Source of the DNA: Antedon mediterranea
Taxonomy: Eukaryota; Echinodermata; Crinoidea; Comatulida; Antedonidae
Reading direction: 5' to 3'
Assembly (NCBI RefSeq): GCF_964355755.1
Contig: NC_092676.1
Location: 21,744,288 to 21,808,287 of the forward strand
DNA length: 64,000 nt
In this document: positions 21,801-30,700 of the stretch, piece by piece
Position numbering within the stretch: the stretch's first letter is position 1
How the letters are laid out: each line of letters opens with the position of its first letter
Notes under the pieces: model-generated
The model's database searches: none
Seen by the model: the letters and a program-made list of their open reading frames with translations, nothing else
Told to the model about the DNA's origin: nothing
Made by a program: the position numbers and the translations under genes

Positions 21801-23908
21801 GTGTATCGTGACATGTTTCAATCGATTATGACAGTGACAGTTTTAACAAAGTATTAAATCGCAAATGTTTTACTGTATTTAGAGGTATATTATTTATAGG
21901 CCTATAAAACATGAAAAAAATATTTCGTTACCGAGTGGATAAAGAATTATATTTAAAAATTGTTCCTCTTTGTACCTATCCGCTTTCCCATCCCTCAACC
22001 CTAATGTTACATACAAAACACAAATTGGGTTTCTTTAAATGAGTCCAAATCAAAAATTTGGACTCATTTTGTGATAAGTTTCTTTCGGAAGTAATTCCCA
22101 GGATGCTAATTTTAGTTGACTACATAAATCATCGTGTCTATTTATTCGTTTCTGTAAACGACAATGTATTATAGTCCTACGGTACGTACATTTGAAATCG
22201 CCAGTTTTGTTACGCTGAAATTACTGTGTATTCGAGAACCATCTGTGGACACGACCTAGATGGTACGCGAGCGAAGCGAGCGTACCATCTAGTTACAACA
22301 ATTTTGAGAAGTAATGCTTAGCTTTGAGAAAATAAAAAAAAATATTACCATGGTAAATTTTTCTTTGGGAGCGAATCGTGTTTAATTTAATCGTTTTATC
22401 AAAGAAGCAAATTGATTTTTAAGAATTTTTAAGAATATGCCTATGAGGGTAGGCGTTTACACAAAGTTACATCAATAACAATATGGACACTTTAAACATT
22501 CAACACTTTAGGATTAATTTGAATTACAGCAAATTATTTTTTCCTGTATTTTTATAGCGTGATATAACATTGGATAGCTTCAGGCTAATATTACTGCATT
22601 TTTAAACTGTTGATTGACATGTCCGTCGATTGACTGACAATGTAGATAAAACGTGTTGCCCAAGGACACAGTTAAGTGACTAGAATGGGAGTCAAATGAA
22701 GACCTAGTTCACAGCTGAGATCACCTCCTTTTCTGCGTTAGTTAGTTATTCATTCATTTCTGATTGACATTGATCATTTTTTTGATTGATGTTTATGTTT
22801 TTGTTAGGTTAAGTGCTTTTTCAAATAATACATTTATTTTTACTCATTTCAAAATACATTGAGAAGGAGAAAAACTTATATTACTAATTGCAGAAAAAAA
22901 GAAGTGAGAGTAAATGATAATTTTTTAGATGAAGGAAAAATTATTCTATTGCATTTACTGCAGTAATTTCTTTTTTTTTACTGTGTGTAATGTATTAGTT
23001 TAACACAACTGTAAACATGATTACCTCCCCCCCCCCCACACCACACCCAAAAGCTTGCTAAATAGTTATGTAAACAAGTTTAAAAAGTAGAAAAATAATA
23101 TTAAATAGAATTAAATGGAGACAGCCACTATACTAGAATAGGTAATTACTGCAGTAACTTACAGTAAACTCATGTTAACTATAATTATATATTTTTATTT
23201 CTAATTACAGCTTCAGTAATGATGCATCCAAAGTCTACGAATCTTACAAACTCACAAAAAGCGAGTACAAATGTGTCAGGCGTGAACGAGAGGCCTAGAC
23301 CTACTGGAACGTCATCTTGTTCGAGTAACAGTGTCTCGGGATATCCAAAAGAAACTTTAAACCCGCCTCCTAGCCCTGTCACAGAACGCTCACACTTTCC
23401 TGTTGTGTATTATAACCAGCCAAGTCCCAAAACTCAACTAAAATCTTCTTATAAGTAAGTAGTGAATATGTATTTGTTTTGTAACAATTTTACCACCTCC
23501 AACCAAATGATTATATTACAGTACATTACAGTTCTTTTACAATGAACAGCTTAAAAAAATATGTATTGGTTATTTTTGTCGTCATATTTTAATAGTTAAT
23601 GTTTTTGTATTTACTTTTTCAGACATTACAAAGTACGAAATATTCCACCGCCTCCGACACCGTGCAGTAGTGACATTTGTAACGATAGCGAGACGAGTAC
23701 AAACATACCAAAAAAGCGTCGTAGAGGAGGCCGATATTACAAATCTGTAGAGGTAAAATACGATCTTTCGGATCCGTTTCCGCCACCTCCAACGCCTCAG
23801 AGCTGCTTATCAGACAATCAAGAAAGTTGCCCGCCCTCACCGTCGACGGAAAGGAGCTTTTTCGATTTGTATCCTCCTCCGCCGTCACCGGCAACCGATT
23901 CAACTTAA
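6866..23908 (+). CDS. LRP6: LRP5/6 Wnt co-receptor, 3' 18 coding exons (5' end outside window)
   Basis: Single-pass co-receptor for Wnt with Frizzled; its phosphorylated tail recruits Axin. Exons: 6866-7061, 7445-7701, 8207-8347, 8592-8884, 9133-9359, 9835-10019, 10778-10981, 11503-11625, 12044-12243, 12690-12883, 13288-13481, 13792-13989, 14145-14270, 14670-14792, 15351-15578, 15959-16195, 23211-23454, 23623-23908. All have GT/AG borders and compatible phases, giving 1217 residues. Order: rest of propeller 2 with YWTD repeats; EGF2 plus propeller 3; EGF3; propeller 4; EGF4; three LDLR class A modules ending in SDE motifs; a transmembrane helix ([20 protein letters not shown]); a tail with all five PPPSP-type motifs ([51 protein letters not shown]). 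Human LRP6 has 1613 residues; the missing N-terminal part lies upstream. It cannot be split into LRP5 versus LRP6 because invertebrates usually have one gene. The donor at 16196 has an in-phase alternative at 16181. Confidence 0.95.
9602..9746. mobile_element. MITE family A copy 1 (LRP5/6 intron)
   Basis: Short palindromic element with ends AAGCTTGGTTCCCACTAG and GGGAACCAAGC. Related copies lie at 12259-12445 and 62479-62654, with a decayed one near 31033-31155. The left flank reads TTAA, which fits a TTAA-target (piggyBac- or Kolobok-like) MITE. The right flank is degraded. Confidence 0.65.
12259..12445. mobile_element. MITE family A copy 2 (LRP5/6 intron)
   Basis: Same ends as the other family A copies (GTGGTTCCCACTAGAACG and GCTAGTGGGAACCAAGC), flanked by TTAA on both sides (12255-12258 and 12446-12449). 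It starts only about 15 bp after the splice donor of the exon ending at 12243. Confidence 0.75.
13551..13703. mobile_element. MITE family B copy 1 (LRP5/6 intron)
   Basis: Palindromic element with ends AAGATCTGTCTACGCTATCA and, inverted, TTTGATAGTGTAGACAGAAC. Inside is a further conserved inverted pair around GTGATGTACCCA and ACCATATTTGGGCAC. Copies occur at 15662-15801, 36851-36982 and, truncated, about 44880-44978. Flanks are TAA-rich, suggesting a TTAA or TAA target. Confidence 0.7.
14870..15310 (+). repeat. 20-bp minisatellite in LRP5/6 intron
   Basis: About 22 tandem copies of a 20-bp unit, consensus TGGAGTTTTCAGAATTCTCT, with substitutions such as CAGAAC or CACAAT. It fills most of the 558-bp intron between the exon of the first LDLR class A module and the exon of the next two. 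The open frames it creates (F, S and L rich) are by-products of the repeat, not protein. Confidence 0.9.
15662..15801. mobile_element. MITE family B copy 2 (LRP5/6 intron)
   Basis: Ends AAGCTCTGTTTACACTATCA and TTTTGATAGTGTAGACATAG, with the internal GATGTGCCCAAATATGGTAG block shared with the other copies. It lies in the intron just before the transmembrane exon. Confidence 0.75.
16312..19356 (-). CDS. LINE ORF2: AP-type endonuclease and reverse transcriptase
   Basis: About 1014 residues. It makes the target nick and copies LINE RNA into the genome. N-terminal half: an apurinic-type endonuclease with [10 protein letters not shown], the [10 protein letters not shown] motif and SDHVTI near its end. 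Centre: a reverse transcriptase with [54 protein letters not shown] and the catalytic FADD box. C-terminal part: the [13 protein letters not shown] and [10 protein letters not shown] blocks usual in CR1/Jockey-group ORF2. The frame is open, with all catalytic motifs present. It opens with a non-ATG codon (TTG) and the frame is open further upstream into ORF1, so its start is uncertain; translation by frameshift or reinitiation after ORF1 is likely. The motif set fits the CR1 clade best. Confidence 0.92.
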   Translation of the reverse strand: MIVFEALVHHHKEFSNIESFCFEENYFNLERKVKQKFIRKKKCSEDKKKFKTFIEGLKQKKSSLRNDDIVDFHEKSLKFLYTNADALRNKIGELRDIINQRKPDVVAITEVNNKTCTDILEVELSIKGYTKFDSGRSGRGVVIFAKEELNASICNELLNLNFVEALWIKIEINKRQQLLCGCIYRSPNSIDENNQALLSAINKASELNGISDFIMLGDFNFPEIDWISWSTNKNETHKSNRFIECLRDNFLCQCIQQPTRFRDGQTPNILDLVITMDETKSEMEIGPPLGKSDHVTILFSYDCVTKIQEKMEYKLNFNKGDYIKMKELITEVDYQFENTNVEEACEALNKSIRNAVQICIPKSNIKKENKPIWMTGDVQRKIKMKHNAWKKFTRSRQQKDYDSYKKARNIVTGEKRAAKIALERKICNEVKTNPKSFWKYVREKTKTTQSIGLVKDGKGNMADDNQHKAEIFNAFFTSVFTNEDLESLPEVTPRVDVDDHLESIEVTKEEVLTCLQQMNSNKSAGPDDVHPRVLKELKEIVATPLTSIYNKSLSTGQLPECWKCANVVPIFKKGDKTEVGNYRPVSLTSVVCKLLESIVRDKIIQFLNDRNLIIKAQHGFRKGRSCVTQLLEVMEEWTKLLDAGENFDAVYLDFSKAFDSIPHQRLITKLEAYGIKGNLLRWIHQFLTGRKQRVRVAAAFSEWSTVKSGVPQGSVLGPLLFIIFINDLPDAVKSKVWMFADDTKMFNVVYENRNDTVQNDLKALSDWSKRWQLKFNINKCKVIHYGNSNPQMQFTMPTEEGDEDLPNANTEKDLGVTFDQSLKFSLHTNEAVNKANRLIGLVRRSFAYMDKDMFLPLYKSIIRPHLEYASCIWYPLLKGDLDKLERVQRRATKIVKKLRDKSYDQRLKELGLPTLNYRRRRADIIQVFKIIKGLDDIEAETFFDFREDSRTRGHQFKLRKPRARLKIRSHSFSCRIVNTWNNLYHTTVQAENINAFKDQLNKDRAMGDKFCYQF
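19322..20362 (-). CDS. LINE ORF1: PHD-like zinc finger plus coiled-coil/RRM-type RNA-binding protein
   Basis: 346 residues with an ATG start. An arginine/proline-rich N-terminus is followed by a C4HC3-like zinc finger at about residues 53-107 ([27 protein letters not shown]), typical of PHD-bearing ORF1 proteins in CR1-group LINEs. Next comes a coiled-coil stretch of about 70 residues, then an RRM-like segment with [14 protein letters not shown] and a basic C-terminus. It probably binds LINE RNA as a multimer; that role comes from the family. The gene overlaps ORF2 by at least 35 nt. The genome-wide AGGCCTA motif occurs inside this ORF near 20240-20280, where it encodes a proline/arginine-rich stretch. 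Confidence 0.85.
   Translation of the reverse strand: MNLTTMAEGRPTTRGKARDRKDMELEPRFRPADARPRPSQPEQEATPQSVEGACAICKTIIGEKDKGVNCDICKRCFCLKCSKLSNKMYALLSDSEIKNFLWSCDTCLVQLPLLKKIAEINELQENMNARLNIVEKTQKDQALRASLTNKNIEVIEKIQVDTRNNLIELKESYDLMDGKIKESVQEGIEEYRDRESRKLNIVIENLPESDNQSSQQRLKEDRVAIEKLFNECLEIEGVEITEVIRLGKYTEDGCRMARVSLDSLKSKREVMVNAKKLRSTDHAFLKNIYINPDRSKKERQMNYELRQELRSRKDNGEIDLVIRRGKIMKRDSELAFDRFRGPSSSS
20964..22292 (+). mobile_element. Helitron-like non-autonomous element, copy 1
   Basis: A 1329-bp element starting TCTATATATAAATTTACG and ending CTAG. It is inserted between A (20963) and T (22293), as Helitrons do. The last 37 nt form a hairpin with perfect 13-nt arms (CTAGATGGTACGC and its complement) around the loop GAGCGAAGCGA. 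An internal perfect hairpin (AATGAGTCCAAAT arms) lies at about 22039-22070. It shares most of its sequence with the copies at 52649-54104 and 62889-63881. It has no transposase-like protein. A roughly 70-residue minus-strand frame near its 5' end is preserved only because the DNA is repeated. Confidence 0.85.
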
Positions 23909-26560
23909 GAGGTGTTGTTGTTGAGAGAGAATTATTTTGTAATATTATAATTAAGAAAAGAAGATATTTTTGTATAAAAGGATTGGGTCTAAGGGTTGTT
24001 GTATATTATGTATAGATACTATGTGAATATTGTACAGTTATTTAGTCGTTTTATATTGATAATGATAATTAAAATAGTAAAAGGAATCAATTTTGTTTTA
24101 AAAGAAGAGCCGGGCTAAGATAAAATTGTCACAATCAAAAGTATATGCTACTTAAAGTGATATTACAAATATTGATAACAAAGCATAAAATAAATGGTAC
24201 ACAAGTTGCAATATAACGCTGTTTTAAATAAAATATATAGTGTAACTGCCATCAAGATTTTAATCTTAATTCTATACAATAAATTGACATTTATTTTCTG
24301 AATATTACCAAAAAGACAAACTACAAAATACAAGTAAACATTTTTAAATTTATATTTGATACGGATTCAAGACTTTGTATGTATGTATTCACTCAAATAT
24401 TTACTATTAAAAAAAATCACAGTACAGTATTAATATTTATAAAATACAGTATATGGTAACAATTCCAATTTTATATCAATTTTATATAACAAATGAATTT
24501 AACAATTTGTCTTGTGTCTTTTTCAAAAGGAACTATTTCAACAAAACAAAGCAGTCTTTAGGTCAAAGGTTATTATAGTCATTATATAAATGAATAGATA
24601 GAAGCTTTATACAGCATTTTGGTACTGTATAACGAATTCCAATCCTATTGTGTTAAAATAATGAAAGATTTAAGAATGCGGAAGACTGAGTTTAATTTAA
24701 ACTCACCGTGAGAGAGTGGGTTTAGTTTTAAAGTTGAACTATAAATTGATCAGTTAATTTATGCGTTTTGTATGCATTTATTGAAATATTTATTTTATGA
24801 TCGTTTTTTAAATCATACACTTTTAGTTATGGTTCTGAGATGTTGTATTTTAGATAACAAAATGTATTCACAGGTATGACGATAATTATAACAGTTATTA
24901 CATAATTTATTTCTTCCAAAACAAAGTTCCAAGCATGATTTTAAAATTTCTGTATTTATTGGTACAGTAGTAGAATTGTATTTATTTATTGTATTTAGCG
25001 TTGAACATATCTACCACTAGTAAATGTTTATATTATAAGTGCCTCAAACCATAGAGATTATTATAAATATCTCTATGCTCAAACTAAAATGTTGAATTGA
25101 TGAAATTTTTTACAGTGTTTTTCATCTGTACGAGATTATGTATTTAGATTTTATGAATAATAATTCTTGGTCTTCCTAGTTAAATCTAACAACATAATTA
25201 TGTCCAAGTATAAATGCCTAAAAGATTCAAATAAATTTGTATCTTCCTTCATTTTGTAACATTAATATAAAATTCTATTGAATACTTGTTTATATTATTT
25301 TAAATCTATATATTATGACATAATAAAATTTAAACCTTTTTATAATTTTCTTTGTCCGGTGAATAAAAATGCATTGGTCATGCAATTTTTAAAATACTCT
25401 GTTTTTAAAGTTTCATTAAGGCTAGTGGTTTTACTGGAAATAATGGGGTCGCTAAATGATAACAAAATCAATGATAACAAAATCAAAGATTGCCACATGG
25501 ATCTTCTTCTGTCCGCAACATTTTTATTCCTTGATATCTCAGGCAGGAATTATAATTCTTAAGATAAACTATAGGACATTATAAGAGCATGAACATGGAT
25601 AATAGGTTGTATCAACGGTTTCAGCAGGCCAACTTGTTGTATTGTGTAATTGTCTGGACTTAGCCCTGGATTCGAATCCCATCAAATGGCAAGAAATCAA
25701 AATTGTTTCTCAATCCTGAGCTGTATTGCATCATAATTAGTCATCTACCTCACCACACATCTCAATGTTGAACAAGAGATACGTCTTATCAAACACACAT
25801 CATTACAGTTGGTCTTTATTTCACAACTCAAGTTTACAATACACACGCAATAAATACATCTACAAAATATTGCTAATCGTATTACAATGAAGTACAAATA
25901 ATGTAAATCGTCATTCCGTTACTGGAAATATGGTCAACTCAGACAACTAGATTTCTTCACTCCACTTCTAATACCTTGGACAGCTCTGTGATATAGGTCA
26001 CATGTTCAATACAACTGCATCATGAGGTATAATTATAAGTTTTGTCATATCACTTGTTACACTGTATTTAGGAATTTGACTATGGCAAAATACAAACTAT
26101 ATTTTCCTAGCACTCACGAGAATTTCTTAGGTCTATAATATTGTTCTTGTTTGGTCATTGTGTACAATTGTCTGAGGACAAGCTTCCCAATGTACTTAAC
26201 TACGGTAAACTATAGAATCTTAGAAAATATAACATGTAAAAATAATTTCATAAAATTAATATAATTCATGATCAAATCAATGTTTTAAATTATTACTCTA
26301 ATAATCTGAAACATAATATATCTACAATGGATATTTATTGATTTCAGTACTACAACACTAACATTTTACTTTACAGTACATTATTCTGTGAATAAAACAA
26401 TATATACATATTCAAGCATTGCACCATAAATAGCTCCCTCAATTAATATTGGTAACGGCATATTGGGATAAAGCTTTTCAGTAGCATCACCCTATAACAA
26501 AGGCAAATAATTACACAATGCACTAACAGCTGATGTGAAATAGCATGACAGATATCGCAA
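23909..26560. other. LRP5/6 3' UTR and intergenic DNA
   Basis: AT-rich sequence after the LRP5/6 stop codon. Candidate polyadenylation hexamers (AATAAA) occur near 24190, 24230, 24280 and 25215, so the 3' UTR may be a few hundred to about 1300 nt. No coding sequence could be supported. LRP5/6 and RIC8 converge on this interval. Confidence 0.45.
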
Positions 26561-26562
26561 CT

Positions 26563-26965
26563 TGATAGAAGTCACAATTTGACACGAATGACATTATGAA
26601 TGAAATCAGTGACAGAAGTCACAATTATGATAGAAGTCACACATATGACACAAGTCATAATATGAATGAAATCGCATGACAGAAAAGTTACAATTTGACA
26701 GAAATCACAATATGATACAGAAGTCACATGAAAAAGGTCACAACATGACAGAGGTCACAACATGACAGAAGTCACAATTTGACACGAATGACATTATGAA
26801 TGAAATCAGTGACAGAAGTCACAATTATGATAGAAGTCACACATATGACACAAGTCATAATATGAATGAAATCGCAGTGACATAAGTCACAAACTGACAG
26901 AAGTCACATTAAAAGTCACAACATGACATAAGTCACAATATGACAACATTTACAATTTGACAAGA
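26563..26965 (+). repeat. Tandem repeat with TGACAGAAGTCACA half-palindromes
   Basis: Many short units of the form TGACA-GAAGTCACA-AT. Superimposed is a larger duplication: the roughly 120-bp segment near 26565-26690 recurs almost unchanged near 26760-26880, about 195 bp further on. TGAC/GTCA inverted halves are frequent. No coding potential. Confidence 0.85.
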
Positions 26966-27102
26966 AACATGAAAACCAACAATTTGTTCAGCATGCACTA
27001 AACAATAAAGTAGCAATTATGAAAAGCTAGAGAGTTCCTTTTCTATAAAATAAATGTACCAACAATCTTAGATCCATACCAAATTACAAATGCAATAACA
27101 GC

Positions 27103-27476
27103 TCGAGTGAGTGGCCGAGCGGTTAAGACAGTGGAACCGTAATTACGTAGCCATAACATCGGCAAGGGTTCGAGGCTCACTCGCTCCATGGTTCTGGTGG
27201 TAGAACGAGTCTTCTCGGATAAGGACTACAAACCATAGGTCCAGTGTACACATAGCTCATGCGCACTTTAAAGAACCTAGTACATCTTTCGAGACGAGTA
27301 GGGGGTACCCCGGTGTACTAGTCCACACAAACACAGCCACTGTCACACACAGCCACTGTGCAAATTGGGACTGGACCGTGTTAGAGGTGTTTACCACCTG
27401 TTGGTCCAGATCCCTCACTAACTGAGTTAGTGAGAAGTCGAATAAATAAAAAAAAATAAAAATAAAAAAATAAAAA
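27103..27476 (+). mobile_element. tRNA-derived SINE, copy 1
   Basis: The head resembles a Leu/Ser-type tRNA, with A box TGGCCGAGCGG and B box GGTTCGAGGC, the internal RNA polymerase III promoter. About 200 bp of tRNA-unrelated body follow, including TTTAAAGAACCTAGTACATC and an AGACGAGTAGGGGGTACC block, and then an A-rich tail (AATAAATAAAAA). A second copy lies inverted at 51664-52017. The head does not fold as an intact tRNA, so this is not a tRNA gene. Confidence 0.85.
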
Positions 27477-27796
27477 CAAACTGTATCAGATAACAGTGGC
27501 CATATTTACCATTCATACCCATTCTAAAGGTAAACACCCTTAGAACATGCTTAGAATTTAAAAAAAGAATATTTAAAATATTTATTTAAGCAAATTTAAA
27601 TTGTGAAAATACAACTACTGATTGTTGACACAAATTTTGTCGTTCTTCCTTCAATCCAATAGACCAGTAAAATGGTTGGAATGGTTATCTGATGTCTGTC
27701 TAACATTGCATGCATGGAACACCACATTTTGTTACAAATACAGTCAAAGTTGATTTCACTAGCATTTTTATGTTAACAGAAAATGTTAATAGCAGT

Positions 27797-30700
27797 TCAT
27801 GTGTCCTCCTCTGAATCTGCATTTGGATCTGGTGGTAGTGACATCTGACTGAAGCTCTCTTCTAAACTCACCATCTTTCCATCAGGTCCAACTTGCATTG
27901 GTTTGATTATTCCCTCCCTAAAAAATAATAAATTGCCGATTTGCTTTATAATATCGAATCCAACTCTTGCTGCATTGCTTGTATCCTTATGCAAGATAAT
28001 TTACTTACGTTTGCCTCTCTCCACCCAGGTGTATAAATGGGAACCCGGTTAGACCAAGACACAACTTTGCGCTGATTACTAGCTGCATTATGGGAGTATG
28101 TTTCCATGGGTGTTTGATCAGGAAAAAATGACTGGGGTAATAATGTTCAGCGCTTAAAGGTTTCACAACATTAGGCGCTATATAAATCCAGGATATTATT
28201 ATTATTATAATGGTTGCCTAATACAACTATATTTTACACAATGAAGTCTATGGAATATCCTATAATATACAGTAGTGTAGAATGGTTCCAACAGTACTCT
28301 CTGTTCTACCAAACTGAAATACATCATTCTTTGTACCAGTTTTTCTAGTAAACAATTAGGTTTGGAAAGAATTGAACCAGCCTCAGTGGCATCAAAAACA
28401 CATAATATAATATTTTACCTTGAAAGTTTAACACATAACTGAGCAAGTTGATGTGCTTCGTACTCTTTCTGCTCCTCGGACATGCCCTCTAGTGGACTTG
28501 GCTTGTTTTCCTCTACCCTACCAGTCACTGGATTTATCCTTTTTGGTTTAAAAAAGGTACATGTAAATATATGGTTATTTGCAACAGTACTAATGGGTAA
28601 CTTCGGGACACCTCTATTCAGGGGACACCCATATTAACACCTTAATGTTACATTAAATGTTTGTTCATTTGGGCCGAATAAACATTTAGGGCATTGACAG
28701 CATGTTGACTGCATCGACATATAACATCAAAATGCACACTTTTTACAGTGCATTTTTAGCTAAAGCAAGTTACCAAATATGGACTTTGAAATCTATCTCT
28801 ATTTTCCCCCCAAGGACATAACTATACACACTACATTAGCTTATACAAGTGTTATGGGAGTACAAGTAGTCTTAATATGCCATGGTATTCTATGTATATT
28901 CTATTAGACACAATTAGATTATACTTTATAATTCAATTAGTCTATTGTCACTCACTTGTCTATTACTCTTGTGTATGTTTCAGTGTCACTGTCTTCGTCT
29001 GAGCTATAGTCCCCATGCCCCTTGCCAAGTGTCATTAGACCTCTGCGGGCTAGCAATCCGGCTGCATTACCATATCCTGTGTACTTCACCAGACGCCCAG
29101 CTGTGTCAATATAAAAAGACACACATATATATTATATAAAACCGCAAATTACTGAAAAAATGACAATGCTGTGGGTATCAGTGGTTGGATTTCAATGGAG
29201 ATACAAAATAAAATAAGTAAAAAGCTAAATCAAAACGATGAAGTAAAACAGCCAAACAAAATTAGCAGAGCTTTCGGGCAACACTAGCCCTTGTCAGTGC
29301 AAGTGTTATATATATGTTGAAGGCCATGTGTATGGAATTATTACATATGTATGTAAAGCCCAATCAGGGTGATGGCCAAATCTACCAAAAAATACAATTA
29401 CAAACAGAACCAGAACAAAAGTATACCATAAATTAATGCGATTGTACTTGTACTTACGATTCTCTTTACACAAAACGAACAAGAATTCTGCTACAATTTC
29501 TTTTACATTAGTGTTTGGGCTTGTCATAAGACGAACAAGTCTAAGAAAAGGAATGGAAATATTTATAATTAATGAAAAATGAACCTCGAAAAATGATGTT
29601 TAGATACACACCTTACCAAAAGCAGCCCAGACATACAGTCAGAAGACTACTCAGCCTAAAGGCTGTAGGACAAATACACTTGTACAGAATTAGATATCTC
29701 CTAGATTCACAAACTATGAACAGATTTGTTACAAATTCCTTCTGACACTATATGGATACGTACTGAATACTCATTCAATTAGTTATTTTGCTTACCTGTT
29801 TCTTGTTGTGTCGCCCTCTTCAGGTAGCTGTGAGCAAATGGTAGCAGTTAAAGGTGGTAAAATCTGTTTAAAAAGAAACGTTTATTTAAATATATTTATT
29901 ATTAATATATAATTTATGTGATATACTGAAATTTAATTAATTAATTTATTCTTAAAATGAGTTTCTACATTATAGGGGTGTCTCATTGGAATAGTACTGC
30001 TCTTACCACATCTTTAAGGTATTTCCGGATGATAGCTTCCGTCTTGGAAATTGCACACAGTGCGGTAATTGGAGGAGAAATCAACTCAAAACCAGCTATT
30101 CTATTATTATTATCCTGGACCTGGAGAAAAAAAAATATAATTCAAAAATTTATAAATTAAAACTAACAAATCGTGCTATTGATAAGCATTAGAAAAGATC
30201 TGAAATTTGGATGAGTGCTGGATATAAACAATGTTGTGTTTTTCTGGGTTTTGAAAAGTGCACTCATGATGTGTACACAGGACCTCCAATTTATTTCTTA
30301 TGTGATAATTTATTTTCTACCACCAGAACTATAGTCAAGGAGAAGCTGTACAAAATGTATGGCTATGATTTTCCGTGTCCCTTCCTTCTACGGCCACTCG
30401 ACTTGACTTGCAATAATTTTAAATATCTTCCAGCGTGTGAATCGTTCCTTTTTACTCACTTCATCCAGCTTCTTGTTCATGAACTTGAGCAGAATATCAA
30501 CACACTCCATAGAATGTCCCATGTAAATGGATGCTCCTCCACAGGCGCCCTCATCGGATTCTGGTACAAGCTCTTTGACACATACCTTCGGCAAGAAGAC
30601 AGTCAAGAAATTTGTGATGTGGCTGTAAAAATGAAATAGTTTACACCGATTAGTAATTTACCCAGAATATAAAAATTGTGTCTTGAATGTCCTTTCCTTC

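Noticed and set aside
27103-27180. A possible tRNA-Leu/Ser gene (A and B boxes present)
   Set aside because: It is joined to a shared body and A-rich tail, repeated at 51664-52017, and does not fold as an intact cloverleaf. It is a SINE head.
30211-30639. 142-codon plus-strand frame
   Set aside because: It overlaps a RIC8 exon on the opposite strand that has correct splice sites and family motifs.
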